A stretch of 64,000 nucleotides of DNA from assembly GCF_019931145.1 (NCBI RefSeq), contig NZ_JAIOUV010000012.1:41609-105608 (forward strand), in the 5' to 3' direction. The notes under the pieces were generated by a model. The model saw only the letters and a list, made by a program, of their open reading frames with translations. It did no database searches and was not told where the DNA came from. Positions 8,881-17,141 of the stretch are shown here, in pieces. The DNA comes from Marinicella meishanensis (GTDB lineage Bacteria; Pseudomonadota; Gammaproteobacteria; Xanthomonadales; Marinicellaceae). Each line of letters opens with the position of its first letter. Positions within the stretch are counted from its first letter, which is position 1. Position numbers and translations under genes: made by a program.

Positions 8881-10542
8881 ATGCATCGATTGTGCATAGG
8901 AATGATTTTGTGTTGGTTTGTGGGGTGGTCAAGCGCCGCAACGGTGCAGGTTGATGTGACCCAAATGCAAGCGGGTGCTTGGACCGTGACTTATCAATTG
9001 CCAGCGCCGGTCAAACGGCTGTATTTTTATCGAGTGGGCGCCTTGCAAAGAGATGCCTGGCAGCTGTCAGACCCCGATCTGCAGTTGGGCCAAACCGATG
9101 CTGGCCAAGATTATGTGGCATCCCAGTCCGGGCAAGCATTCACTGAGATGACCATCCATTTTGCCTCTGATCAAAGGACCACCCCCAAAGATTATGAGTT
9201 GAATTTCGCTTTCAGTGATGGCGCTGAACTGCTGTACACCGGACACTTGCTGGTGGCGCTGACCCCCGAGGATAAAACCGAGCACCAATTCACTTTCAAC
9301 ACAGCCGCTGATCAATTCATCATCGTTGCCGGTCAACGGCGTCAGCAACAACAGCAATGGCTGGATCAAACCTTGCGCGGCACCTACGTGTATTTTGGGC
9401 AACAAGAACCGGTGCAATCGGACGCCATGTTGGGTGTGATCGATCCGGGTTTGCCCGCTTGGGTGCAGCAAAAATTGCAACAATACCTGCCACAGTTGTT
9501 TGATTATTATGCCGCCAAGACCGGCTTGTCGCTGGACTTCACTCCGGTGGTGTATTTCACTTACCGCGACAGTGACCTGAGTGGAACCCAATATGACGGT
9601 GGTGTGTTGCCAGGTCTGATTCAATTGAATTTGGTGGGCCAAGATTGGCAACAAGAAACACCTGAAAACCTGACCGGCTTGTTGCATTTTCTGGCCCACG
9701 AAGCGGCCCATTTGTGGAATGCCCAGCTGGTCATGAGTGATTCCCGCCGCGAGCACAGCTGGCTGCATGAAGGCGGGGCCGATGCCTTCGCTGTGCGGGC
9801 CCTGGTACACCTGGGGTTTTGGGATGCCAATGATGCCCGACAGGCCCATGTCCGCTATCTGAATGCCTGTCTGGATGATTTGCAGGGCCATGCCATCACC
9901 GACCATGGGGGTCATCAAAATTTTGCGGTGTATTATGCCTGTGGCGCGACCCTGGCCTGGTTCAGTGAATTGGCGCTGCAAGCGCACCAGGCGGACACCG
10001 ATTTGTTTGATTTGTGGCGCGATGTGATGACGCGGGTCCATGCCAAACAGCTCAAGCTGACGCCGGAACAGTATTTCATCAGTTTGTTGCAACACAGCCA
10101 GAACCCAGCGGTGATGATCCACATCCTGACCTGGTTGACCGAACCACACGCCCAAGCCAACGAGGCCATGGCAGCGGCTTTTGCCGCCGTTGGGCAGCCC
10201 CTGAAAAGCCAGTCTCAGCATCCCAAGCAAGCCAAACAGGCGGCAGCCAGCGCCTTCAAACACCTGATGCAACAAGACTGCCGGGGTTACAGCTACCACC
10301 GCACGCCCCAAGCCTATGTGGTGGGCGAGGGGCTGAGCTGCGGGCAGCTGAAAAGCGGTATGGCAGTGACCCACATCATGGGTGAATCGGTGGTCGATGG
10401 CGGTCATGCCATCCTGGAACAGGTGCGCCGCCGCTGTCAAAGCCAACAGCCCATAACGCTGCAGGCCGCTGAGCAAGCGTCGGTGTCGGTGGCTTGTCAG
10501 ACCGCGCCTGCTGCCATCAGGCCTTGGCTGGGTTTGCCATGA
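8881..10542 (+). CDS. Secreted HExxH metallopeptidase, M1/M61-like
   Basis: This 553-residue protein has a signal peptide ending near WSSA-ATV. The zinc site reads HEAAHLW (His273, Glu274, His277) followed by WLHEGGADAF with the third ligand Glu297. A spacing of 19 residues between the HExxH motif and this Glu is close to that of gluzincins of the M1 and M61 families. The first 150 residues form a beta-rich domain like the N-terminal region of M61 glycyl aminopeptidases. No typical C-terminal PDZ domain is recognisable, although the last 60 residues, with GEGLSCGQL, are small and globular. AGAGGTGAGC before the ATG at 8881 is a strong ribosome binding site and rejects a GTG six bases earlier. 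The substrate is unknown. Confidence 0.75.
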   Translation: MHRLCIGMILCWFVGWSSAATVQVDVTQMQAGAWTVTYQLPAPVKRLYFYRVGALQRDAWQLSDPDLQLGQTDAGQDYVASQSGQAFTEMTIHFASDQRTTPKDYELNFAFSDGAELLYTGHLLVALTPEDKTEHQFTFNTAADQFIIVAGQRRQQQQQWLDQTLRGTYVYFGQQEPVQSDAMLGVIDPGLPAWVQQKLQQYLPQLFDYYAAKTGLSLDFTPVVYFTYRDSDLSGTQYDGGVLPGLIQLNLVGQDWQQETPENLTGLLHFLAHEAAHLWNAQLVMSDSRREHSWLHEGGADAFAVRALVHLGFWDANDARQAHVRYLNACLDDLQGHAITDHGGHQNFAVYYACGATLAWFSELALQAHQADTDLFDLWRDVMTRVHAKQLKLTPEQYFISLLQHSQNPAVMIHILTWLTEPHAQANEAMAAAFAAVGQPLKSQSQHPKQAKQAAASAFKHLMQQDCRGYSYHRTPQAYVVGEGLSCGQLKSGMAVTHIMGESVVDGGHAILEQVRRRCQSQQPITLQAAEQASVSVACQTAPAAIRPWLGLP

Positions 10543-10710
10543 ACGGTCCTTGGTTGCTGGTGGTTTACAAAAAATGACAGTTCTTTGTCTGCCTTGATCG
10601 GTGAATCAGTTAAAATGTCCAAAACAGGTCTTCTGAGCCACTGACTGGTTGGCAACCAGCCACCAAACTGGGTTCAGGAGTCAGACAACCCCAGATCAGC
10701 AGACGACACC

Positions 10711-11889
10711 ATGGATCAAGAACCCAAAGACCCCAACGACGCCAACGACCAGGCACCAACCGACTCAACCAGCGACCCGGTCACTGATGAAGTGACTGCT
10801 GACCCTCAAGCAGCGGTGGACCGTGAGGATGGGCCAGCCGCCGCCCCTGTGGTGGTGAAAAAATCTGGCGGCACCTTCGGCTTGCTGTTGGCCTTGGTGG
10901 CGCTGGTGGCAGTGGCCTATTTGTACTATCGCGATTGGCAAAGTCAGCCTGGGAATGCCGAAGGAGGGGCACTGCAGACCTTGGTGGATCAAACCAACCA
11001 GCGCCAAGCCGAATTGCGCCAAGCGCTGGACCAAGCCAAACAACAGACCGCAACGTTGCAAGCACAAGTCACCACTTTGCAACAAGCCATGGACCAAATC
11101 AACAACCGACCGGAGCCGGATTCCGTGGTGGTGGCCGAACCTTTTGACAACAGTGACAACGAGGCCCAGTTACAACAATTGACCGATCAACTGCAGGACC
11201 AGAATCAAACCCTGGCCACCCTGCAACAACAAATCAGGCAGCTGGCGGCCAATCCAGGTACGGCTGAATTGAGCCCTGACTTGTTGGCTGGTTGGGACCG
11301 TCAATTACAACAAGCCATGGTCCGGCAGTCTTTGCAATCGGCCCAGATTTTGCTCGACAGCGAACAGACTGCAGCGGCCATCGCAGCCATTGAGCGTTTG
11401 TTGGCGGACGGTCAACTGGCGGCGACGACCGCGCGACCATTGCGACAGGTATTGAATCAATTGCGTGGCATTGAACAACCCGATGTGCCGGGTTTGCTGC
11501 AAGCCTTGGATGCCTTGACCCAAGAGATCCAGGATTTGACTTTGCCGACCACCGAAACCGCCGAGGAGGCGGCCTGGTATGACCGCTTCATCAGCGTCAA
11601 AAAAATCGACACCACCGGTGGCTTGGCCTCGACCCAGGCTTTGATCGATTTGAAAACCGAACTGCAGCAAGACCTGTACCAAGCCCGCTCATTTTTGCGA
11701 CTGCAGCACCAAACCGCTTGGCAAGCCACCTTGGAACAAGCGGCCGCTCGCTTGTTGGCACAGTTACCGAAACAACAGGCCTTGGCCACTCGGCTCACCG
11801 CATTGTCGCAACAAGCGGTCAGGGCTGAGCTGCCAGCAACAGTCGATTTAACGGCATTGATTGCGTCCTTGGAGGACCCCCAACCATGA
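10711..11889 (+). CDS. hemX: HemX-like membrane protein
   Basis: This 392-residue protein has an acidic, Asp/Thr-rich N-terminal tail, one transmembrane segment (about 55-73) and a long Gln-rich coiled coil (about 90-185) on the periplasmic side. A helical C-terminal region follows. This is the architecture of HemX (PF04375), once annotated as uroporphyrinogen-III methyltransferase but without a methyltransferase domain. In relatives it lies in hemCDXY operons. Here the gene is followed by hemY with an ATGA overlap, but hemC and hemD are not upstream; a peptidase gene is. The molecular role of HemX is not established. Confidence 0.88.
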   Translation: MDQEPKDPNDANDQAPTDSTSDPVTDEVTADPQAAVDREDGPAAAPVVVKKSGGTFGLLLALVALVAVAYLYYRDWQSQPGNAEGGALQTLVDQTNQRQAELRQALDQAKQQTATLQAQVTTLQQAMDQINNRPEPDSVVVAEPFDNSDNEAQLQQLTDQLQDQNQTLATLQQQIRQLAANPGTAELSPDLLAGWDRQLQQAMVRQSLQSAQILLDSEQTAAAIAAIERLLADGQLAATTARPLRQVLNQLRGIEQPDVPGLLQALDALTQEIQDLTLPTTETAEEAAWYDRFISVKKIDTTGGLASTQALIDLKTELQQDLYQARSFLRLQHQTAWQATLEQAAARLLAQLPKQQALATRLTALSQQAVRAELPATVDLTALIASLEDPQP

Positions 11890-13058
11890 TGAAAATCATC
11901 AAAATGGGCTTGTTGGTGTTGCTGTTGTTGTTGGCCGCTTGGCTGACCCCGCAACTGTTGCAAAACCCAGGCTTGATTCAAATTGAGTTGTTGGGTTATC
12001 AAATACAGATGACCGCGATTGCAGCGGGCATATTATTGCTGGTGGTGTTTGTGGCGATCTGGGTGATTTATGGTTTGCTCAAGGCCCCGCAAAAAGCCAT
12101 GAAGCACTTGTCAGCGAACCACAGCCGCAAAAAATTCGCCCGTGGTTTGTTGGCCCTCAGTGAAGGCAAATGGGCCCATGCCGAAAAATTGTTGTTGGCC
12201 TCAGCGACCAAAAGCCCAACCCCGGAACTCAGTTACATGGCGGCCGCCCGTGCGGCGGTGGCGCAAAATGATTTGACCCGCGCCGAAGCGCATTTGGATC
12301 ATGCCGAAGCGGTGATCGACAACCCGTTAACCGTGGACTTGACCCGCTGTGAAATTTGGATCAAGTCCGGTCAGCCAGAGAAAGCCTTGCCGTTGTTGGA
12401 TCTGATCTTGAAAACCTATCCCAACAACCCCCGGGCGGTCCATTTGCTGACCGAAGCCAGCCAGTTGACCCAGGATTGGAACCGTTTGTCAGCGGTCATC
12501 CCCAAAGCCGAAAAACTGGCCTTGATCAACCACCAAAAAAGCAATCAGTTGAAACAGCAGGTGACCTTGGAACAGTTTGCCGCCGCGGCCAGCCAGGAAG
12601 CCTTGCAAGAAATTTGGCAGGGTTTGAACAAGAAGCAACAACAACGATACAGCCACACCTATTGCGAAAACGGTTTGCGTTTGGGCGCTTACCAAGACAT
12701 CACCAGCCACATCGAAAAAGCCCAGAAATACCACTTTGATGATCAGCTGGTGGCTTATTGGTCACAACTGCCCCACAACCTCAATCACCGCTTGAAAGTG
12801 GCCGAGAAATGGTTGGTCCAACATCCCAGAAGACCAGCGGTGCTGTTGTGCAATGCCAAGTTACACATGGCCAAGAAAAACTGGGACAAAGCCGAAAGCC
12901 TGTTGTTGGAAGTGTTGAAGCGCGCACCCAGTGCCGAAGTGAACCAACTGCTCGGTTTGATTTACCAAGCCACCGGGCAAGCCGACAAAGCCTTGAGCCA
13001 CTTCAGCGAAGCGGTGGTGCCCAACAACCAAGCCATCCGGGTCATCGAAGAATCATGA
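11886..13058 (+). CDS. hemY: HemY-like TPR membrane protein
   Basis: This 390-residue protein has two N-terminal membrane helices (about 6-22 and 40-62), then the HemY_N signature including KKFARGLLALSEGKWAHAEKLL, and TPR-like helical repeats to the end. It belongs to the proteobacterial HemY family (PF07219), a partner of HemX in the haem cluster, and is not the protoporphyrinogen oxidase of the same name in Firmicutes. Its start overlaps the hemX stop and its stop overlaps the next start, so all four genes from hemX on appear translationally coupled. The role is probably as an inner-membrane scaffold in tetrapyrrole synthesis. Confidence 0.9.
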   Translation: MMKIIKMGLLVLLLLLAAWLTPQLLQNPGLIQIELLGYQIQMTAIAAGILLLVVFVAIWVIYGLLKAPQKAMKHLSANHSRKKFARGLLALSEGKWAHAEKLLLASATKSPTPELSYMAAARAAVAQNDLTRAEAHLDHAEAVIDNPLTVDLTRCEIWIKSGQPEKALPLLDLILKTYPNNPRAVHLLTEASQLTQDWNRLSAVIPKAEKLALINHQKSNQLKQQVTLEQFAAAASQEALQEIWQGLNKKQQQRYSHTYCENGLRLGAYQDITSHIEKAQKYHFDDQLVAYWSQLPHNLNHRLKVAEKWLVQHPRRPAVLLCNAKLHMAKKNWDKAESLLLEVLKRAPSAEVNQLLGLIYQATGQADKALSHFSEAVVPNNQAIRVIEES

Positions 13059-13723
13059 CGCAGCGCCAACGGTTGTTGCTGGTTTTGGCCCTGTGCATTT
13101 TGTTGGGGTCAGTGGCCTGGGCACAAGCCAAGCCCATTGATCAATTTCCCGCTGCGTTGGATCCGAATTGTCGCACCGGCACCGCCCAAATTTATGACGA
13201 GTGTGGCAGCCAGGCCAAGATCTTACAGGCCGCATTGGATCGCGCGGCGGCCACAGGCAAGCAGGTTTTGGTGGTGTATGGCTCAGAATGGTGCATCTGG
13301 TGTCACGTGTTGGACCAATATTTTCATGGCACGTACCACCAATTTGACTACGCCTGGGAAGTGGAGGGTGCGGTTGAGCAGTGGACCATGTATGAACGGG
13401 ACAACCCCAAGGCTCGGATCCAGGCCACTGTGCTGAATCGATTTGTGGCTGACACCTTTGTGGTGGCTCACATCGAAGGCACGTTTTCGGCAGATGGCAT
13501 CGATGTGATGGCCGACACCGGCTTTGACATATACGGCTTGCGGGCCATTCCTTTGGTGATGGTGGTCGATGCCCAAGGACAATATGTGGCCCACATGGCG
13601 GACTATGACCAAGTTGAGGGCTTGGAAATCCGCGAGGACAGCGGCGAAGAATTTCGCGGTTTCAATCGCCACTTGTTGCTCAAAGAATTGTTGCAACTGA
13701 GGAATGCAGGGGCCCAACCATGA
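13055..13723 (+). CDS. Periplasmic thioredoxin-fold protein
   Basis: This 222-residue protein has a signal peptide (MTQRQRLLLVLALCILLGSV, cleavage near AWA-QA). The thioredoxin fold is shown by VLVVYGSEWCIWCHVL with the redox pair C80/C83, and by the cis-Pro region LRAIPLVMVVDAQG about 80 residues later. The CIWC motif inside GSEWCIWC resembles the thioredoxin_7/DUF255 type used in disulfide reduction or cytochrome/metal-site maturation. A pair of further cysteines (C39, C50) lies near the mature N-terminus. ATGA overlaps join it to hemY upstream and to the CAP-domain gene downstream. A link to haem or c-type cytochrome maturation is an inference from position only. Confidence 0.8.
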   Translation: MTQRQRLLLVLALCILLGSVAWAQAKPIDQFPAALDPNCRTGTAQIYDECGSQAKILQAALDRAAATGKQVLVVYGSEWCIWCHVLDQYFHGTYHQFDYAWEVEGAVEQWTMYERDNPKARIQATVLNRFVADTFVVAHIEGTFSADGIDVMADTGFDIYGLRAIPLVMVVDAQGQYVAHMADYDQVEGLEIREDSGEEFRGFNRHLLLKELLQLRNAGAQP

Positions 13724-14367
13724 GCGGTTTCATGCGAGTGATTTTACCGATGTTGGCCGTTGCGCTGAGCCCGGTACTGCAAGCGACCGAAGAGCCGGTG
13801 GCTTGTGGTCAGAATGCAGCCGCCCAGGCCTTGGCCGAGGCCATCATGGCGCATCCCGACCAAGCGCGGCCTGAGCTGGTGTGCAATGAACAATTGGCCG
13901 CAATCGCCCAACAACGGGCCGAGTCCTTGGCCAAGAACGCGCATGATCCGGACATCACGCCGAACCAAATTGTGGTGGATGGGGGCTTCCGGTTCCCCAG
14001 CTATTACCCGGTGTCAGGCAACCAGGTGGAAGCGGTGGCCCGCGACACCCGCGAGGCCAATGCCGCGCTGACTTATTTGACCGAAAGTGGCAAGCACCAC
14101 GACCAAATTTTGGGCAAGGTGGAGTTTTTTGCCTTACAAAGTCAATTGGGGGTGGGCTTTTACGCCGATGACGACCCCACCAACCACCCACAATGGGTGG
14201 TCCTCACCGCCGAGCCTTGGTTACCACCCAAAGTGGTGTTCAAGACCGAAATGAAAGCACCCAAGCCGATGAAGCAGGACTGCGACACCGATTGGCAGCG
14301 CAGTGACAATGAATTTCTCAAGCGCAAATGCAGCCGCTTGAAGCAGTCCAAACGCAAACGGGATTGA
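13720..14367 (+). CDS. Exported CAP/SCP-like domain protein
   Basis: This 215-residue protein has a short signal peptide (residues 1 to about 22). The body resembles the bacterial CAP (cysteine-rich secretory protein/YkwD) domain: CNEQLAAIAQQRAESLAKNA is the first helix, ESGKHHDQIL the central region and LGVGFYADDD plus WVVLTAEP the core strands. The last 40 residues are basic with two Cys. CAP proteins of bacteria are secreted and mostly of unknown activity. Last gene of the coupled hemX-hemY-thioredoxin chain. Downstream lies the repeat array, so no clear terminator was identified. Confidence 0.68.
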   Translation: MSGFMRVILPMLAVALSPVLQATEEPVACGQNAAAQALAEAIMAHPDQARPELVCNEQLAAIAQQRAESLAKNAHDPDITPNQIVVDGGFRFPSYYPVSGNQVEAVARDTREANAALTYLTESGKHHDQILGKVEFFALQSQLGVGFYADDDPTNHPQWVVLTAEPWLPPKVVFKTEMKAPKPMKQDCDTDWQRSDNEFLKRKCSRLKQSKRKRD

Positions 14368-15160
14368 GTTTACCTTCCACCGCATCCTTTTCTCACCCCG
14401 TCATTACTGCGAAAGCAGGAATCTATTGGTATCGCTCAAGACCAAAGATTCCCGATCGGAGTCGGGAATGACGTGACTTCGTCGGGAATGACGTGACTTC
14501 GTCGGGAATGACGTGACTTCGTCGAGAATGACGTGGCTTCTGTGAGTTCGGTGAAGACTTGATACCCACCCCATCATTCCTGCAAAAGCAGGAATCTACA
14601 GCGTCTCATGCCAGGCACACCTTCACCGCTGCGAAGGGGTCTCCTCGTGGAAACATGGGCAAGAATGTGTTGGTGTCTCTCAAGGCCAAGATTCCCGATC
14701 GGAGTCGGGAATGACGTGACTTCGTCGGGAATGACGTGACTTCGTCGAGAATGACGAGGCTTCGTCGGGAATGACGTGGCTTCTGTGAGTTCGGTGAAGA
14801 CCTGATTCTCTGATTCTCACCTCGTCATTCCTGCAAAAGCAGGAATCTACAGCGTCTCATGCCAGGCACACCTTCACCGCTGCGATGGGGTCTCCTCGTG
14901 GAAACATGGGCAAGAATGTGTTGGTGTCTCTCAAGGCCAAGATTCCCGATCGGAGTCGGGAATGACGTGGCTTCGTCGGGAATGACGTGACTTCGTCGAG
15001 AATGACGAGGCTTCTGTGAGTTCGGTGAAGACCTGATTCTCACCCCGTCATTCCTGCGAAAGCAGGAATCTATTGGTGTCGCTCAAGACCCAAGATTCCC
15101 GATCGGAGTCGGGAATGACGTGACTTCGTCGGGAATGACGTGACTGATATGCTGAGCTTG
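14368..15160. repeat. Composite non-coding repeat array (four units)
   Basis: This gene-free stretch holds four related units starting near 14399, 14572, 14823 and 15047. Each unit opens with a hairpin GTCATTCCTGC-AAA-GCAGGAAT, has a middle section, then a palindrome ATTCCCGA-TCGGAG-TCGGGAAT, then a 20-base tandem repeat GTCGGGAATGACGTGACTTC. The 20-base repeat occurs in 4, 4, 3 and 2 copies. Units 2 and 3 are nearly identical over about 250 bases (offset 251). Short reading frames inside are repeat artefacts. The pattern suggests REP-like sequences that grew by tandem duplication and slippage. Confidence 0.9.
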
Positions 15161-15625
15161 TTATTTGGACACCAAGCCATACCATTTGAAGGCGTACTGT
15201 CTTTGGCCCAGCTCGCCCAGGGCCGATTGGAAACTCTGAATTTCACCGGTGGTGCCAACGATGGCATGCCAACGGCTTTGGCCGGAGGCGTCCAAGGCCA
15301 TGCGTCGGCGGGTTTCGCGGTCTGGGATCTGGCGGATGATGCCGGGCAGTTGGGCAAACACTTCGCCGTTCATCACGGTCAAAAAGCCGGCATCGGCCAC
15401 ATGCACAAAGTCCGGCCTGATCGGCCACACAAGGCGGATCGGTCGGCCTTGATTGATGGCGTCGATCAAGGCTTGTTTGTCACCGCTGATGGCTTGGCCG
15501 GTGGCATCGTGGTGGTACAGCAGTTGCCAGTCAGTTCGGTTGGGGTGGGCGGTGGTGGCGCAGCCACTCAGCACGGTCAGCAGTGAGACCAGCAGCAAAG
15601 CCAGCAGCTTATTTCGATGGGTCAT
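15161..15625 (-). CDS. Lipoprotein, paralogue of the adjacent gene
   Basis: This is a 154-residue protein with a lipoprotein signal (LTVLSGC, Cys22). The mature part opens with DWQLLYHHDATGQAISGDKQ and contains IRLVW and VFAQLPGI. The upstream neighbour has the same layout, showing that the two arose by tandem duplication. I do not recognise the family. The small beta-rich appearance (many Trp and Tyr) would fit a VirK/YricJ-type or ligand-binding periplasmic domain, but this is a guess. Its stop lies 16 bases from the repeat array. Confidence 0.72.
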   Translation of the reverse strand: MTHRNKLLALLLVSLLTVLSGCATTAHPNRTDWQLLYHHDATGQAISGDKQALIDAINQGRPIRLVWPIRPDFVHVADAGFLTVMNGEVFAQLPGIIRQIPDRETRRRMALDASGQSRWHAIVGTTGEIQSFQSALGELGQRQYAFKWYGLVSK

Positions 15626-15651
15626 GGTGTCATCTCCATTGCGATCAAGCG

Positions 15652-16116
15652 TTAATCAAATTCAGCAAACCATTTAATGGGTACCCGTTGTGGCATGCGG
15701 CGCACCACTTGCCCCGAGCCGCGGTCATACCACACGGCCATGAAACGGCCGGTGGTTGACAACAAGCCGCGCCAGACCACCGCAGGGGCATTGAAGTCTT
15801 GCAGTTCGGTGTCCCAATAACTGGTTTGGCCAATGTGCTCAGGGGTTTGTACAAACACCTCCTGGTCACTGGCATTGGTCACAAACGCCGGCTCGATCAC
15901 GTGCTCCACAAAGGCAGTGGGGTCGTTGCTGCGGCTGGCGCGCCACACCACCCGCAGTTTTTGGCCATCGCGGATGGCTTGGAACAAGGCGTTTTTTGAG
16001 CCTTTGAGTTGTTGGCCCTGGCGGTCATGTTCATACAACAATTGCCATTCGGCGTGGGCGGTGTTGCAGGCCCCAAGGCCCATCAACACCATCATTAGGG
16101 ATTTGGTCAAGGTCAT
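15652..16116 (-). CDS. Exported protein, paralogue of the adjacent lipoprotein
   Basis: This 154-residue protein shares with its downstream neighbour the pattern WQLLYxHDxxGQxxxGxKxAL, then AIxxG, RxVW, a FV stretch and VFxQxP. The signal sequence can be read two ways: LGAC at residue 17 would make it a lipoprotein, while AHA-EW five residues later would allow ordinary cleavage. The 26-base gap to the next gene implies co-transcription. The function is unknown. A divergent regulator gene starts at 16262. Confidence 0.7.
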   Translation of the reverse strand: MTLTKSLMMVLMGLGACNTAHAEWQLLYEHDRQGQQLKGSKNALFQAIRDGQKLRVVWRASRSNDPTAFVEHVIEPAFVTNASDQEVFVQTPEHIGQTSYWDTELQDFNAPAVVWRGLLSTTGRFMAVWYDRGSGQVVRRMPQRVPIKWFAEFD

Positions 16117-16261
16117 TTTGCGGTGCTCATTTTGGATGGTCTTCCATGTTAGCGAAACGGCGCTCAGATACCGTCAGAATTGGGTGGCAAAGCCGTTATG
16201 TTTTGGTGAGGATTCGGGTAAAATGGTTGATCATGAACCCAGACCCGCACATCATTCAGGC

Positions 16262-17092
16262 ATGACAGCCACCGACTCGATCATTCAATGCGGTCCTTTG
16301 GTGTTGAATCAAGCACTCAAAACAGTCACCTACCAAGGGCAAAATATCAGCCTCAGCCCGACCGCCTTTGAGTTGTTGGCACACTTGATGGCCCAAGCAC
16401 CGGCGGTGGTTTCGGTGGATCAATTGTTGGCCCAAGTGTGGCCCCAGAAAGTGGTGAACCGCGACACGGTGAAACAACAAGTGAAGACTTTGCGTGATCA
16501 ACTGGGTGAGGCGGCGGTGCTGATTCAATCGGTGCGGGGCTTCGGGTATCAAATCAACACCAGCCAAACCAAACATCAACCTGACAGCAAAAGGCGGGGG
16601 TGGCTGGCAGCCCTGGTGGTGTTCATGTTGCTGCTCACGGCGGTGTCCGGTTGGTGGTACACCGCGTCCCGGCCGACCATGGTGTTGCCGCTGGAAACCG
16701 CGACTTTGCCCTTCAAATTGATTGACTCGGCGGATCAGGACCTGGTGGTGATGTTGCAAGAAGAACTGACCCAGATGTTGTCTCGCCAAAGCGATGTGCG
16801 GGCCATAGCCGTCAGTGCCTTGGCGCATGCCGATGACCAACAATACAGCCCCAAAGAATACGCCCAACACCTCAATGTTGACGTCATGTTTGAAGGTTCC
16901 ATCCGCGAGTTGGCCGATGGCTATGCCATTAACGTGCGGATGATTTGGACCCACAACAGCGTCGCGGTGTGGCGCGAACACATCGAGGTGGCGGTCAAAG
17001 ACCGCGAGTTGGTGGTGAGCGAAACCAGGGAGGCTTTGCGCACCTTCATCAACAAAAAAGTGGCCTACATCAAACGCCAAACCCAAGCCTGA
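16262..17092 (+). CDS. Membrane-anchored winged-helix regulator with TolB-like periplasmic domain
   Basis: This 276-residue protein carries an OmpR/CadC-type winged-helix DNA-binding domain (residues 8-98; LSPTAFELLAHLM and VRGFGYQIN are the helix-start and wing signatures), a single membrane helix (about 115-135) and a periplasmic domain. The latter contains LNVDVMFEGSIRELADG, a pattern seen in TolB-N/FlgO-like sensor domains of CadC-type one-component regulators. It should sense an envelope signal and act directly on DNA. I chose the ATG at 16262 because it sits close before the wing domain; an in-frame ATG at 16223 is possible. The ABC exporter gene begins 49 bases downstream and may be a target or operon partner. 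Confidence 0.82.
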   Translation: MTATDSIIQCGPLVLNQALKTVTYQGQNISLSPTAFELLAHLMAQAPAVVSVDQLLAQVWPQKVVNRDTVKQQVKTLRDQLGEAAVLIQSVRGFGYQINTSQTKHQPDSKRRGWLAALVVFMLLLTAVSGWWYTASRPTMVLPLETATLPFKLIDSADQDLVVMLQEELTQMLSRQSDVRAIAVSALAHADDQQYSPKEYAQHLNVDVMFEGSIRELADGYAINVRMIWTHNSVAVWREHIEVAVKDRELVVSETREALRTFINKKVAYIKRQTQA

Positions 17093-17141
17093 GAGCGCAC
17101 CATGACCGACACCATGAACCCCAAAACCAGGAGCCACTGAG

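Noticed and set aside
9067..10476. Long open frame antisense to the M1/M61-like peptidase gene
   Set aside because: It is fully antisense to a gene with signal peptide and zinc motifs, has no plausible start signal, and its protein is low in structured motifs. It is explained by codon bias of the sense gene.
14459..14783. Possible CRISPR array from the 20-bp repeats
   Set aside because: The copies are adjacent without unique spacers and lie inside larger repeated units; no cas gene is in the window.
14825..15043. 72-codon frame inside the repeat array
   Set aside because: It consists entirely of the repeated sequence and has no ribosome binding site.
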